From positions 62,001 through 126,000 of the forward strand of contig NZ_JAUQSZ010000005.1 of NCBI RefSeq assembly GCF_030580995.1: a stretch of 64,000 bases of DNA, read 5' to 3'. The notes beneath the pieces were generated by a model. The model worked only from the letters and a program-made list of their open reading frames with translations, ran no database searches and was not told the DNA's origin. Positions 12,082 through 21,725 of this stretch are shown here, piece by piece. The stretch is from Sphingomonas immobilis. Its GTDB lineage: Bacteria > Pseudomonadota > Alphaproteobacteria > Sphingomonadales > Sphingomonadaceae. Position 1 is the stretch's first letter; each line of letters opens with the position of its first letter. Position numbers and translations under genes: made by a program.

Positions 12082-12552
12082 TTACCAGCGATAATGCGAG
12101 AAGGCGCGGTTCGCTTCCGCCATGCGGTGCGTATCTTCGCGCTTCTTCACCGCGTTGCCGCGATTGCTGGCGGCGTCCATCAGCTCACCGGAGAGGCGTG
12201 CCGACATCGTGTTCTCCGACCGCGCACGCGCCGCCGTGATCAGCCAGCGGATCGCCAGCGCCTGGGCACGCTCGGGACGAACCTCGACCGGCACCTGATA
12301 GGTCGCACCGCCGACGCGGCGGCTGCGGACCTCGATGCCCGGCTTCACGTTCGCCAGCGCGTCGTGGAACACGCCGATCGGATCCTTCTTCGCACGCTGC
12401 TCAACGGTTTCGAGCGCGTTGTAGACGATGCCTTCGGCGACCGACTTCTTGCCGTCCAGCATGATGCTGTTCATGAACTTGGAGAGAACCTCGTCCCCGT
12501 ACTGGGGATCGGGCAGGATGACCCGCTTTTCGGGCCTGCGACGACGTGCCAT
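12082..12552 (-). CDS. rpsG: 30S ribosomal protein S7
   Basis: 156 aa beginning [20 protein letters not shown]7 nucleates the 30S head and lies at the E site. The segment [24 protein letters not shown] (about 81-104) is the S7 hairpin region. It is 62 nt after rpsL. In E. coli S7 represses the str operon through the S12-S7 gap, but no such structure was established here. Confidence 0.98.
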   Translation of the reverse strand: MARRRRPEKRVILPDPQYGDEVLSKFMNSIMLDGKKSVAEGIVYNALETVEQRAKKDPIGVFHDALANVKPGIEVRSRRVGGATYQVPVEVRPERAQALAIRWLITAARARSENTMSARLSGELMDAASNRGNAVKKREDTHRMAEANRAFSHYRW

Positions 12553-12614
12553 TTCAAATTCCTTATCTGTGCTTCAGCGATCCCCGGAACACGTCCGGCG
12601 CTTACTCTGGCGGA

Positions 12615-12986
12615 TTACTTCGGACGCTTGGCGCCGTACTTCGAACGCGACTGCTTGCGATCCTTCACACCCTGCGTATCGAGCACGCCGCGCAGGACGT
12701 GGTAGCGAACGCCGGGAAGATCGCGAACGCGGCCGCCGCGGATGAGCACGACCGAGTGCTCCTGCAGGTTGTGGCCCTCGCCCGGGATGTAGCTGATCAC
12801 TTCGCGGCTGTTGGTCAGGCGGACCTTGGCCACCTTGCGCAGCGCCGAGTTCGGCTTCTTCGGGGTCGTCGTGTAGACGCGGGTGCAAACGCCGCGCTTC
12901 TGCGGGTTCGCTTCCATCGCAGGAACCTTGGACTTGGCCTTCTGCGGATCGCGGCCCTTGCGGACCAGCTGGTTGATCGTCGGCAT
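12615..12986 (-). CDS. rpsL: 30S ribosomal protein S12 with Arg88
   Basis: 123 aa beginning [12 protein letters not shown], first gene of the str operon. S12 controls decoding accuracy and is the streptomycin target. Lys43 (TTTPKKPNS) is kept, but the second streptomycin locus reads [10 protein letters not shown] with Arg at 88 (codon CGC, 12725-12723) in place of the usual Lys. Lys88Arg is an established streptomycin-resistance change in E. coli and mycobacteria. The start at 12986 is fixed by family homology; the frame is open further upstream. Confidence 0.98.
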   Translation of the reverse strand: MPTINQLVRKGRDPQKAKSKVPAMEANPQKRGVCTRVYTTTPKKPNSALRKVAKVRLTNSREVISYIPGEGHNLQEHSVVLIRGGRVRDLPGVRYHVLRGVLDTQGVKDRKQSRSKYGAKRPK

Positions 12987-13141
12987 GAATCTCTTCACCT
13001 TGGATAGTTGGTTACTTTGCTGGAGCCATGACGCTCGGGAATACAAAAAGGACCGTGAGGGACTCATGCCCCCCGGGCCCTGGACGCATCCAGCAATGTT
13101 CAAGCACCTCGACGGGGCACAGCCCTGCCAAAGCAGCGGCG

Positions 13142-13170
13142 CCTATACAGGGCGACTCATGGGTGGTCAA
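13142..13170 (-). promoter_or_regulatory. strong sigma70-type promoter of the str operon
   Basis: Minus strand: TTGACC (13170-13165), exactly 17 nt, then TATAGG (13147-13142). It lies about 150 nt ahead of rpsL, which gives a long 5' leader. It overlaps the region just upstream of the divergent trhO start. Confidence 0.75.
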
Positions 13171-13198
13171 CAGGCCCCGCCCGCCCTACCTGATCGCC

Positions 13199-14131
13199 AT
13201 GACCCACCCCATCCGCGTCGCCGCGCTGTACCGCTTCGCGCGCTTCGACGATCCCGCCGCGATTCGCGACGAGCTGCATACGCTTTGTACGACACTCGGC
13301 GTGAAGGGCACCCTGCTGCTCGCGCGTGAAGGAATCAACGGCACGATCGCAGGATCGGCGAAGGCGATCGACGCGGTCGTCGCTCGCATCCGCGCCTTGC
13401 CGGGCTGCGCGGACGCCGAGATCAAATTCTCGTCCGCCGCGACACCGCCGTTCCACCGCTTGAAGGTCCGCCTGAAGCGCGAGATCGTAACGATGGGCGA
13501 GCCCGATATCGATCCGCTTGCCGACGTCGGCGCCTATATCGCCCCCGCCGACTGGAACGCGCTGATCGCCGATCCCGACACCATCGTGATCGACACGCGC
13601 AACGACTACGAGGTGAAGGTCGGCACCTTCGCGGGGGCGGTCGATCCGCATACGGCGAGCTTTCGCGACTTCCCCGCTTGGTTCCGCCACCACCAGGGCG
13701 AGCTCGCCGGCAGGAAGGTCGCGATGTTCTGCACCGGCGGCATCCGCTGCGAGAAGGCGACGGCGTTCGTGAAGGCGCAGGGGATGGATGAGGTCTATCA
13801 CCTCCACGGCGGCATCCTCCGCTATCTGGAGGAGGTGCCCGCCGCCGAGAGCCTGTGGCAAGGCGAGTGCTTCGTGTTCGACGAGCGCGTCGCGGTCGGA
13901 CACGGGCTCACTCAGGGCAGCCACGAACTGTGCCGCGCCTGCCGTATGCCGGTCAGCGTCGAGGACCGTGCGTCGCCGCTGTTCGCGGAGGGCGTGAGCT
14001 GTCCCGCTTGCCACGGCACGCGAGATGACGCGAAGCGCGCCGCGCTCGCCGAGCGGCACCGGCAGGTCAAGCTCGCCGAGGCACGCGGGGAGACACACGT
14101 CGGGGCGGCCTATCCTGCTCGTGACGACTAG
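13199..14131 (+). CDS. trhO: tRNA uridine-34 5-hydroxylase, rhodanese type (TrhO/YceA)
   Basis: 310 aa. The family hydroxylates U34 of certain tRNAs to 5-hydroxyuridine using O2. The N-terminal UPF0176 domain (YRFARFDD, GTLLLAREGINGTIAG) is followed by a rhodanese domain with the catalytic loop CTGGIRC (active Cys178) and a C-terminal CRACRMPV...CPACH pair of Cys motifs that probably binds zinc. The ATG at 13199 was chosen because MTHPIRVAALYRF matches the family start; upstream codons overlap the str promoter. The next gene overlaps its end by 11 nt. Confidence 0.92.
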   Translation: MTHPIRVAALYRFARFDDPAAIRDELHTLCTTLGVKGTLLLAREGINGTIAGSAKAIDAVVARIRALPGCADAEIKFSSAATPPFHRLKVRLKREIVTMGEPDIDPLADVGAYIAPADWNALIADPDTIVIDTRNDYEVKVGTFAGAVDPHTASFRDFPAWFRHHQGELAGRKVAMFCTGGIRCEKATAFVKAQGMDEVYHLHGGILRYLEEVPAAESLWQGECFVFDERVAVGHGLTQGSHELCRACRMPVSVEDRASPLFAEGVSCPACHGTRDDAKRAALAERHRQVKLAEARGETHVGAAYPARDD

Positions 14132-14747
14132 GCCGATCCTCTACAGCTTCCGGCGATGCCCGTATGCGATGCGGGCGCGAATGGCGCTGCTGGCGAGCGG
14201 GGTCACGGTCGAGATTCGCGAGGTCGTGCTTCGCGACAAGCCGCCGGAGATGCTTGCGGCGTCGGCCAAGGGAACGGTGCCGGTGCTGGTCACGGCGGAT
14301 GGCGTGATCGACGAGAGCCTCGACATCATGCGCTGGGCGCTCGGCGCGAGCGACCCCGAAGGCTGGCTGGCGGGCTACGATACGGCGCTGATCGCGGCGA
14401 ACGACGGGGCGTTCAAGCACCATCTCGACCGTTACAAATATCCCGAGCGGCATGGGTCGGACCCGATCGCGCATCGCGCGGCCGGCGCGGAAATGCTGGC
14501 GACGCTGGAGGAGCGGCTCACCGCCTGCTCCCACCTAGCAGGCGAGCAGCGCACGCTCGCCGATATCGCGATCTTCCCCTTCGTCCGGCAATTCGCCGCG
14601 ACCGATCGTGCGTGGTTCGACGCCCTGCCCCTGCCCGGCGTGCGGCGCTGGCTCGCCGCCCTCACCGACTCGCCGCTGTTCGAAGCGGCGATGGTCCGCC
14701 TGCCGCAGTGGCGCGCGGGCGATGTGCCGACGCTTTTCGGTCAGTAG
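14121..14747 (+). CDS. glutathione S-transferase-like protein
   Basis: About 208 aa from a GTG overlapping the trhO end. It has an N-terminal thioredoxin-like fold with YSFRRCPYAMRARMAL (CPYAMR active-site loop, residues 7-22), a GTVPVLV cis-Pro motif and a helical C-terminal domain. This pattern belongs to the GST/glutaredoxin-like family; the substrate is not predictable. It probably shares a transcript with trhO. The stop overlaps the convergent proS stop by 7 nt. Confidence 0.85.
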   Translation: MTTRPILYSFRRCPYAMRARMALLASGVTVEIREVVLRDKPPEMLAASAKGTVPVLVTADGVIDESLDIMRWALGASDPEGWLAGYDTALIAANDGAFKHHLDRYKYPERHGSDPIAHRAAGAEMLATLEERLTACSHLAGEQRTLADIAIFPFVRQFAATDRAWFDALPLPGVRRWLAALTDSPLFEAAMVRLPQWRAGDVPTLFGQ

Positions 14748-16273
14748 CTCCGGCCGACCAGCACCCGCTCGACTGCCGCGTCGCCGGTGAAGATGCAGGC
14801 GCCGTCCGCCGGTGCCGCATCGTTGGGGACGTTGCGCAGGGTGAGCTTGAGGCCCTTCAGCCGCTCGACCACCTTCTCCAGCGCCGCGCCGGTCGGCTTC
14901 GACCATTGCACTTCGAGGAAGCCGGGGGTCTTTGCACCCTCCGCGAAATGCGCCTCGACCGCTGCCCAATCGGCGGCAGGGGCGATGTTGGCGTCGAGCC
15001 GGGCCTTGGCCTCGGCGAACAGGCCGCTCTGGATTTCCTCCAGAGCCGCTACCGCGCCGCCGACGAATTTGCCCTTCGCCACCACTGCGCTGTCGAGCTT
15101 GCCGTCCTCGCGGTAGAGCCGGTCGCGGCGCAGCACCGAGACGTTGCCGCCCGCCACGTCGCGGCCGCCGACCTCGATGACGATCGGCGCACCCTTCTTC
15201 ACCCAGCCCCACCGCTTGGTCGCGGCCTTGGCCGCTTTCAGGTCGAGCAGCGCCCGCACCGGCTCGCCGAAGGCCGACAGGCCGGCGAGATCCTTCTGGA
15301 GCGCCTTGCAATAGTCGACGACCGCGGCGTCCTCGGGCGCGTCGCGCAGCATCGGCACGATCACGATCTGCCACGGCGCGAGGCGCGGGGGCACGCGCAG
15401 GCCATCGTCGTCACCGTGGACCATGATGAGCCCGCCGATCATCCGGGTCGACACGCCCCAGCTCGTCGTATTGGCGTGTTCGAACACGCCTTCCGAATTC
15501 TGGAACTTGATGTCCTGTGCGCGGGCGAAATTGGTGCCGAGGAAGTGCGAGGTGCCGGCCTGCAGCGCCTTGCCGTCCTGCATCATCGCCTCGATGCTGT
15601 AGGTCGCGACCGCGCCGGGGAAGCGCTCGTTCTCCGGCTTCTCGCCCGCCACGACGGGGAGCGCGACGCACTCCTCGGCGAACTCGCGATAGACTTCGAG
15701 CATGCGCAGAGTTTCCTCGCGCGCCTCGGCCTCGGTGGCGTGGGCGGTATGGCCCTCCTGCCAGAGGAATTCGGCGGTGCGCAGGAACATGCGGGTGCGC
15801 ATCTCCCAGCGGACGACGTTGGCCCATTGGTTGATGAGGACGGGCAGATCGCGCCACGACTGGACCCAGCGCGCGAAGGCGGTGCCGATCACCGTCTCCG
15901 ACGTCGGGCGAACGACCAGCGGCTCCTCCAGCTTCGCCGACGGATCGGGCACGAGGCCGCCCTTCCCGTCCGAGATCAGGCGGTGATGCGTGACGACCGC
16001 CATTTCCTTGGCGAACCCGTCGACATGCTCGGCCTCCTTCTCGAAATAGGAGAGCGGGATGAACAGCGGGAAATAGCAATTCTCGTGGCCGGTCGCCTTG
16101 ATCTTGTCGTCGAGCAGGCGCTGCATCCGTTCCCAGATGCCGTAGCCCCACGGCCGGATGACCATGCAGCCGCGCACGCCCGATTCCTCGGCCATGTCGG
16201 CCTCGGCGATGACGGTCTGATACCATTCGGCGAAATTGGCTTCGCGGGTGACGGAGAGGGCGCGCTTTATCAT
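14741..16273 (-). CDS. proS: prolyl-tRNA synthetase, archaeal/eukaryote-type
   Basis: 510 aa class II synthetase charging tRNA-Pro. Visible motifs are ENCYFPLFIP, RPTSETVI (motif 2 region) and FLRTAEFLWQEGHTAH (about residues 150-165), then HGDDDGLRVPP and an anticodon-binding domain. No bacterial-type insertion editing domain is present, and the chain ends in Tyr, as in the archaeal/eukaryotic ProRS group. ATG at 16273 gives MIKRALSVTREANF; the frame runs far upstream but without homology. Confidence 0.95.
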   Translation of the reverse strand: MIKRALSVTREANFAEWYQTVIAEADMAEESGVRGCMVIRPWGYGIWERMQRLLDDKIKATGHENCYFPLFIPLSYFEKEAEHVDGFAKEMAVVTHHRLISDGKGGLVPDPSAKLEEPLVVRPTSETVIGTAFARWVQSWRDLPVLINQWANVVRWEMRTRMFLRTAEFLWQEGHTAHATEAEAREETLRMLEVYREFAEECVALPVVAGEKPENERFPGAVATYSIEAMMQDGKALQAGTSHFLGTNFARAQDIKFQNSEGVFEHANTTSWGVSTRMIGGLIMVHGDDDGLRVPPRLAPWQIVIVPMLRDAPEDAAVVDYCKALQKDLAGLSAFGEPVRALLDLKAAKAATKRWGWVKKGAPIVIEVGGRDVAGGNVSVLRRDRLYREDGKLDSAVVAKGKFVGGAVAALEEIQSGLFAEAKARLDANIAPAADWAAVEAHFAEGAKTPGFLEVQWSKPTGAALEKVVERLKGLKLTLRNVPNDAAPADGACIFTGDAAVERVLVGRSY

Positions 16274-16342
16274 GAGCGCCGGATAGCGGGATGCGAAAGC
16301 GGCGTCACCCCCGTCGCGCATGACGCGAAAGTGATACCTCGC

Positions 16343-16371
16343 TTGACAGATTGACACCTGAATCGAAAATA
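16343..16371 (+). promoter_or_regulatory. candidate rightward promoter
   Basis: Consensus TTGACA at 16343-16348, 17 nt spacer, AAAATA at 16366-16371. A second TTGACA follows 2 nt after the first. The nearest rightward gene starts 440 nt away, beyond three hairpins, so this promoter may serve a non-coding transcript. It could also be spurious. Confidence 0.4.
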
Positions 16372-16580
16372 TCCGAGGCGATCGTTTCCGATTTTGCACC
16401 GATCCGGCGCGGAAAGTCACACTAAGGTCACACTGGTCCGCATGTTTTGCGCGAAAGCGTGTTGCGGGAAATGCTTCCCGAGCGACCGACGATAAGAAAG
16501 AGCGACCGAGAGTGTGACAGGCCGGCGGCGTGTAGGACAGCGGGAATGTCGGGTATGGGTGGGGAGGCGACTTTGCCAAT

Positions 16581-16725
16581 CCTCTCCCGCTTTCGCGGGA
16601 GAGGCAACGGAGACTTGGTCCGCATTCTTCATGCGGGCCTAGACGTAGTCGGTGAGGGTCTTCTTCTCGCAAACGTCGAAGAAGAAGACCCTCACCCAAC
16701 CCTCTCCCGCGAAGGCGGGAGAGGG
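16581..16725. repeat. composite family C palindromic repeat
   Basis: Three hairpins in series: CCTCTCCCGC-TTTC-GCGGGAGAGG (16581-16604), a 16 bp stem GGTGAGGGTCTTCTTC with its complement (16651-16696), and CCCTCTCCCGC-GAAG-GCGGGAGAGGG (roughly 16700-16725). The outer hairpins match the arms of family C at 21241 and 55862. No coding function; it may act as a bidirectional terminator. Confidence 0.8.
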
Positions 16726-16813
16726 CTAAGAGAACGGGCACCCGCTTGTCCCGCGGCGCAACATCCCGCAAGGCTCGCGTATGGGGGCGACCGGACAGAG
16801 CGAGGACCGCGCG

Positions 16814-17698
16814 ATGCTCGGCATCGGGCTGCGGCTGCTCGCGGTGTTCCTGCTCTCCAGCCTGTATGCGATGATCAAGGTGGCGGAGGGCTGGCATGCC
16901 AACCTCGTCGAGATCATGTTCTTCCGACAGGCTTTCTCGATCCCCGTGACGATCGCCTATATGATCGTGGCCGGGCCGGGCCTCGCCGCGGTCCGATCGG
17001 GCGCGCCGCGCGGGCAGGTGATCCGTGCGATCATCGGCCTGATCAGCATGGCGTTCAATTTCGGTGCGACGTTGCTGCTGCCGCTGGCGGAGGCGACCAC
17101 CCTCGCCTTCACGGTGCCGATCTTCGCGACGATTCTCGGCGCGCTGATGCTGCGCGAGCCGACCGGCTGGCGGCGCTGGACGGCGGTGATGACGGGGTTC
17201 GGCGGCGTGCTGATCATCACCCAGCCGGGGAGCGGGCACTTCCCGCTGTGGGGCGCGATCTGCGGGCTGATGTCCTCGATCTCTATCGCACTGGTGGCGA
17301 TCCAGTTGCGGCAGATCGGCAAGGTCGATCTGCCGGTGACGACGGTGTTCTGGTTCTCGTCGCTGTCGATGCTGCCGCTGGGCGCGCTCTACCCGTTCTT
17401 TGCGCAGGCGCACGACGCGGCGACCTTCGCGTTGCTGGCGGCGATGGGCCTGGTCGGCGGGCTCGGGCAGATCGCGTTCAGCGCGGCGCTGAGGCATGCG
17501 CCGGTCTCGACGGTGATGCCGATGGATTATTCGGCGATGCTGTGGGCGATGCTCTACGGCCTCGTCCTGTTCGGCGCGCTGCCGACGCCGTGGACGTGGA
17601 TCGGCACGCCGGTGATCGTCGCGTCCGGCCTCTACATCGTCTGGCGCGAGCGCAAGGTCGCGCGGAATCCGCAGGTGATGGAGGCGATCGCCGACTAG
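16814..17698 (+). CDS. DMT superfamily (EamA) transporter
   Basis: 294 aa with about ten hydrophobic segments in two five-helix EamA repeats; the conserved FRQAFSIPV and LREPTGWRRW segments fall in repeat one. The family exports small metabolites, and substrate cannot be inferred. ATG at 16814 was chosen because GAGGA lies 7 nt upstream; an ATG 11 codons earlier is the alternative. The stop overlaps the convergent neighbour by 4 nt. Confidence 0.87.
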   Translation: MLGIGLRLLAVFLLSSLYAMIKVAEGWHANLVEIMFFRQAFSIPVTIAYMIVAGPGLAAVRSGAPRGQVIRAIIGLISMAFNFGATLLLPLAEATTLAFTVPIFATILGALMLREPTGWRRWTAVMTGFGGVLIITQPGSGHFPLWGAICGLMSSISIALVAIQLRQIGKVDLPVTTVFWFSSLSMLPLGALYPFFAQAHDAATFALLAAMGLVGGLGQIAFSAALRHAPVSTVMPMDYSAMLWAMLYGLVLFGALPTPWTWIGTPVIVASGLYIVWRERKVARNPQVMEAIAD

Positions 17699-18228
17699 GC
17701 GGGACGCGTCGCGCGGGCCTCTTCGAGCAGGCGTTTCGCGCGCAGGTACATTTCGAGGCGCGTCGCCGCGAACAGGCCGAGCGCGAGTGCGATCAGCACG
17801 TCCGTCACCAGCATCGTGCTGAGGTGGAAGCTCGCCCCTGCCCCGCTCGCCAGCATCTCGCGCGCGCCGAAGCGCACCGCGATCAGCACGACGATGAACA
17901 GCATCGCTGCAGGCGAGGCGCGCTGGTCGAGCCGGTGCGTCTCGGGATCGACATGGATGTGCATCAGCTTGCCGCGCTGCCACCCGATGGCGGCGCCCGC
18001 GAACAGCGCTACCGCACAGACCAGCCAGCCGAGCGGGCTCGGCGGGAATTCGTAGAACATCACCGCGGCGAAGGCGGCGTAGATCGCCGGGACCACCCAG
18101 AGCGTTTCCAGCCGCAGACGCCGCATCCGGCTCATGCCGCGCATGCGCAAGGCCAGCACGACGACGACGATCACCGCCGTGATCGCGTAGCTGATCCACT
18201 GGTTCGGATGTGCGGCATGCACCTGCAT
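17695..18228 (-). CDS. CcdC-like (DUF1453) membrane protein
   Basis: 177 aa with about five hydrophobic segments. The layout, a basic loop MRGMSRMRRLRLETLWVVP (about 29-47), a central KLMHIHVDPETHRLDQRASP loop and C-terminal helices, resembles the CcdC/DUF1453 family found near cytochrome c maturation genes in Bacillus. No such genes are nearby here and the function is unknown. It is convergent with and overlaps the DMT exporter by 4 nt. Confidence 0.65.
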   Translation of the reverse strand: MQVHAAHPNQWISYAITAVIVVVVLALRMRGMSRMRRLRLETLWVVPAIYAAFAAVMFYEFPPSPLGWLVCAVALFAGAAIGWQRGKLMHIHVDPETHRLDQRASPAAMLFIVVLIAVRFGAREMLASGAGASFHLSTMLVTDVLIALALGLFAATRLEMYLRAKRLLEEARATRPA

Positions 18229-18286
18229 TGTCTACCCCTGCCCGTTCGCCGCCGTCATAGCAAAGCGACGCGCCCGCGCTCCAGCC

Positions 18287-19861
18287 CTATTCGGCCGCCT
18301 GCGCGGCTTCCGGCTCCTTCCACACGAGCACGGGCTTGCGCGCCGCCAGCGTCTCGTCGAGGCGGCTGCGCGGGGCGTAGTGCGGCGCGCTCTTGAGGCT
18401 GTGGTCGCCCGCCTTGGCGCGTTCCACTACGCTGCGCAGCGCGTCGATGAAGGCGTCGAGCCCGGCCTTGCTCTCGGTCTCGGTCGGCTCGACCAGCATC
18501 GCGCCGTGGACGACGAGCGGGAAATAGACCGTCATCGGATGATAGCCCTCGTCGATCAGCCCCTTCGCGACGTCGATCGTGGTGAACCCTTCCGCGAGGT
18601 TGGCGTCGGAGAACAAAGCCTCGTGCATGCACGGCCCCGCCTCGCCGAACGGCGCGGTCATGGTCTTGTCGAGGCTGCGCAGGACGTAGTTGGCGTTGAG
18701 CACCGCATCCTCGGCGACCTGCCGCAGGCCGTCCGCGCCGTGGCTGAGGATGTACGTCAGCGCGCGCGTGAACATGCCCATCTGGCCGTGGAAGGCGACC
18801 ATCCGGCCGAAGCTGTGCGGATGATCCTCGCCGACGGTCTCTTCCTCGACGAGCTGGAAGTGCCCGTCCGCCTGCTTCGCCACGAACGGCAGCGGGCCGT
18901 AGGGCGACAGCGCCTCCGACAGCACGACCGGGCCCGAGCCCGGGCCGCCGCCGCCGTGCGGGGTCGAGAAGGTCTTGTGCAAGTTGATGTGCATCGCATC
19001 GATGCCGAGATCGCCCGGCCGCACGCGCCCGACGATGGCGTTGAAGTTCGCGCCGTCGCAATAGACGTAGCCGCCGACCGCATGCACCGCGTCCGAGATC
19101 GCGCGCATGTCGCGCTCGAACAGGCCGCAGGTGTTGGGGTTGGTGATCATCACCGCCGCCACGTCCGGCCCCAGCCGCGCCTTGAGCGCCGCGAGATCGA
19201 CGCGGCCGTCGGCGGTGGCGGGGATATCCTCGACGCTGTAGCCCGCGAAGGCCGCCGTCGCCGGGTTGGTGCCGTGCGCGCTTTCGGGCACGAGGATGAC
19301 CTTGCGGTGCCCCTCGCCCCGCGCCTCGAGCGCGGCCTTGATGCAGAGGATGCCGCACAGCTCGCCGTGCGCGCCCGCCTTGGGGCTCATCGCCACGCCG
19401 TACATGCCGGTCAGCTCGATCAGCCAGACGGCGAGCTCCTGGATCACCGCCAGCGCGCCCTGCACGGTATCGACCGGCTGGAGCGGGTGGACGTCGGCGA
19501 AACCGGGGAGCCGCGCCATCTTCTCGTTGAGGCGCGGATTGTGCTTCATCGTGCAGCTGCCGAGCGGGAAGACGCCGAGGTCGATCGCGTAATTCTGCCG
19601 GCTGAGGCGGGTATAGTGGCGCACCGTCTCGGGCTCGGCGAGGCCGGGCAGGCCGATCGTCGCGGTGCGTTCCAGGTTGCCGAGGCGCGGCTTGCCCGCG
19701 GGCGGCTCGGCGAGGTCGACGCCGGTGGTCTCGGTCGAGCCGATCTCGAAGATCAGCGGTTCTTCGAGCATCAGCGCCTTGTTGCCGCTGTGCGTGGCGG
19801 CCTTGGCGCGGCGCTCGGGCGTCATTTCGGGGCGCCAGCCGGCGGGGTTGAGCGTCGTCAT
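18287..19861 (-). CDS. gcvPB: glycine dehydrogenase (decarboxylating) subunit 2, P-protein beta
   Basis: 524 aa PLP-binding half of the two-subunit P-protein, which decarboxylates glycine and passes aminomethyl to the lipoyl arm of GcvH. The PLP lysine is Lys296 in [25 protein letters not shown] and ESAHGTNPA motifs are typical. It is the last gene of the gcv operon, overlapping gcvPA with ATGA. A split P-protein is the form seen in many alphaproteobacteria and Gram-positives, unlike the single-chain E. coli enzyme. Confidence 0.97.
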   Translation of the reverse strand: MTTLNPAGWRPEMTPERRAKAATHSGNKALMLEEPLIFEIGSTETTGVDLAEPPAGKPRLGNLERTATIGLPGLAEPETVRHYTRLSRQNYAIDLGVFPLGSCTMKHNPRLNEKMARLPGFADVHPLQPVDTVQGALAVIQELAVWLIELTGMYGVAMSPKAGAHGELCGILCIKAALEARGEGHRKVILVPESAHGTNPATAAFAGYSVEDIPATADGRVDLAALKARLGPDVAAVMITNPNTCGLFERDMRAISDAVHAVGGYVYCDGANFNAIVGRVRPGDLGIDAMHINLHKTFSTPHGGGGPGSGPVVLSEALSPYGPLPFVAKQADGHFQLVEEETVGEDHPHSFGRMVAFHGQMGMFTRALTYILSHGADGLRQVAEDAVLNANYVLRSLDKTMTAPFGEAGPCMHEALFSDANLAEGFTTIDVAKGLIDEGYHPMTVYFPLVVHGAMLVEPTETESKAGLDAFIDALRSVVERAKAGDHSLKSAPHYAPRSRLDETLAARKPVLVWKEPEAAQAAE

Positions 19862-21216
19862 GCCAGCGCCTCCTCGAGCGCTTCGGCGAGCGCTTCGACA
19901 TCTTCTTCGGTGGTGGTCTCCGTGACGGCGACGACCAGGCCGTTGGCGAGGTCCGCCGCGCCGGGATAGAGCCGCCCGAGCGACACGCCCGCGAGAATCT
20001 GCTTGTCGGCCAGCGCACGCACGACACCGCGCGATTCCTTGGAGAGCTTCAGCGTGAATTCGTTGAAGAAGCTGTCGTTGACGACTTCGACCCCATCAAC
20101 TTCCGCGAGCCGGTCCGCCGCCGCCGCCGCGCCGATGTGATTGAGATCGGCGAGCTTGCGCAGGCCCGCCTCGCCCAGCAGCGTCATGTGGACCGAGAAG
20201 GCCAGCGCGCACAGCACCGAGCTGGTGCAGATGTTGGAGGTCGCCTTCTCGCGGCGGATATGCTGCTCGCGCGTCGAGAGCGTCAGCACGAAGCCGCGCT
20301 TGCCCTCGGCATCGAGCGTCTCGCCGCAGAGGCGGCCGGGCATCTGGCGGACGTATTTCTCCTTGCAGCCGAACAGGCCGACATAGGGCCCGCCGAACTG
20401 CAGGCCGACGCCGATCGACTGGCCCTCGCCGACGACGATGTCGGCATCCATCTCGCCGGGCGACTTGATCGCGCCGAGCGCGACCGGCTCGGTGACGACC
20501 GCGACCAGCAGCGCCTTGTTGGCGTGGCAGGCATCGGCGAGCGCGGTGAGATCGGCGATGCGGCCGAGGATGTCGGGGTATTGCACGACGACGCACGACG
20601 TATCGCCGTCGATCTTGGCGATCAGCGCGGCGATATCGGTGTCGGCGTCGAGCGCCGGCAGCCCGGTGTCGAGCACGTCGCCGGTGTATTTCGCCATCGT
20701 CCTGGCGACCGAGACGTAATGCGGGTGCAGGCCACCCGACAGGATCGCCTTGCCGCGCCGGGTGATGCGCCGCGCCATGCCGATCGCCTCCCAGCAGGCG
20801 GTCGAGCCGTCGTACATCGAGGCGTTGGCGACATCGGTGCCGAGCAGGCGCGCGACCTGCGTCTGGAATTCGAACATCACCTGCAGCGTGCCCTGCGCGA
20901 TCTCGGGCTGGTACGGCGTGTAGGCGGTGAGGAACTCGCCGCGCTGGATGATGTGATCGACCGATGCGGGCACATGATGCTTGTACGCGCCGCAGCCGAT
21001 GAAGAACGGCACCGATCCCGCCGCGATGTTGCGCGACGCGAGCGCGGCCATGTGCCGCTCGACCGCCATCTCGCTCGCGTGTAGCGGCAGGCCGTGGATC
21101 GGCCCGTCGAGCCGGGCGATCTCGGGCACATCGACGAACAGGTCATCGATCGAGGACGCGCCGATGGTGGCGAGCATCGCCGAGCGGTCGGTATCGGTAA
21201 GCGGCAGGTAACGCAT
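19858..21216 (-). CDS. gcvPA: glycine dehydrogenase (decarboxylating) subunit 1, P-protein alpha
   Basis: 452 aa, the N-terminal half of the P-protein; it pairs with Gcv[39 protein letters not shown] and [16 protein letters not shown] are typical GcvPA segments. A strong GGAGGAG lies 7 nt before the ATG. It is separated from gcvH by a family C palindrome, which may lower or stabilise expression relative to gcvTH. Confidence 0.97.
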   Translation of the reverse strand: MRYLPLTDTDRSAMLATIGASSIDDLFVDVPEIARLDGPIHGLPLHASEMAVERHMAALASRNIAAGSVPFFIGCGAYKHHVPASVDHIIQRGEFLTAYTPYQPEIAQGTLQVMFEFQTQVARLLGTDVANASMYDGSTACWEAIGMARRITRRGKAILSGGLHPHYVSVARTMAKYTGDVLDTGLPALDADTDIAALIAKIDGDTSCVVVQYPDILGRIADLTALADACHANKALLVAVVTEPVALGAIKSPGEMDADIVVGEGQSIGVGLQFGGPYVGLFGCKEKYVRQMPGRLCGETLDAEGKRGFVLTLSTREQHIRREKATSNICTSSVLCALAFSVHMTLLGEAGLRKLADLNHIGAAAAADRLAEVDGVEVVNDSFFNEFTLKLSKESRGVVRALADKQILAGVSLGRLYPGAADLANGLVVAVTETTTEEDVEALAEALEEALA

Positions 21217-21240
21217 TCAGGTCTCCTCCCCCGCACCCTA

Positions 21241-21345
21241 CTCCCCTCCCGCTTGCGGGAGGGGCTGGGGGAGGGCTTGTCCGAAAACGATCGGCGGAAA
21301 GCTGGACAGGCCCTCCCCCGACCCCTCCCGCAAGCGGGAGGGGAG
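21241..21345. repeat. family C palindromic repeat (paired arms)
   Basis: Left hairpin CCCCTCCCGC-TT-GCGGGAGGGG followed by GGGGGAGGGC; right half GCCCTCCCCCGA followed by CCCCTCCCGC-AA-GCGGGAGGGG. The two halves are also inverted relative to each other. It lies inside the gcv operon between gcvH and gcvPA. A close copy is at 55862-55969. Confidence 0.9.
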
Positions 21346-21352
21346 ATTTACA

Positions 21353-21724
21353 TCACAATTTCGCGACGAACGCCGCGTAAGCCGTCTCGTCCATCAGGCC
21401 TTCGAGCTCGCTCGCGTCGCTGAGCGTCAGCTTGAAGAACCAGCCGTCGCCCTCGGGATCCTCGTTGACCAGCGCGGGGTTGTCGGCGAGATCCGAATTG
21501 CCCTCGATCACCGTGCCCGAGACCGGCGAATAGACGTCGGACGCGGCCTTCACGCTCTCGACCACGGCGGCCTCGTCGCCCTTGGTCACGTCCTTGCCCT
21601 CGTCGGGCACCTCGACGAACACGATGTCGCCGAGCTGGCTCTGCGCATATTCGGAGATGCCGACGGTGCCGATATCGCCGTCGACGTCGACCCATTCGTG
21701 ATCTTCGGTGAAGTAACGGCTCAT
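21353..21724 (-). CDS. gcvH: glycine cleavage system H protein
   Basis: 123 aa lipoyl carrier that shuttles the aminomethyl group from P-protein to T-protein. The lipoylated lysine is Lys59 in [17 protein letters not shown]. The start at 21724 ([12 protein letters not shown]) is the family start and lies one base after the gcvT stop; an upstream in-frame ATG inside gcvT was rejected. Confidence 0.98.
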   Translation of the reverse strand: MSRYFTEDHEWVDVDGDIGTVGISEYAQSQLGDIVFVEVPDEGKDVTKGDEAAVVESVKAASDVYSPVSGTVIEGNSDLADNPALVNEDPEGDGWFFKLTLSDASELEGLMDETAYAAFVAKL

Positions 21725-21725
21725 C

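Larger units (their letters stand above)
16274..16780. other. 507 nt gene-free region between proS and the DMT exporter
   Basis: No convincing gene on either strand. Near the proS side is a TTGACA-type promoter pointing right (16343). GTCACACT occurs twice, 11 bp apart (16416-16423, 16427-16434), and once inverted as AGTGTGAC (16511-16518). The right half is filled by a composite repeat with three hairpins (16581-16725). The proS promoter must also lie here but was not identified. Confidence 0.6.

Noticed and set aside
12987..13103. 39-codon N-terminal extension of rpsL
   Set aside because: S12 always starts at MPTINQL; the extension falls in the 5' leader after the promoter.
16274..18199. 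N-terminal extension of proS over more than 600 codons
   Set aside because: Open by chance through the gene-free region and opposite the exporter; ProRS homology begins at MIKRAL.
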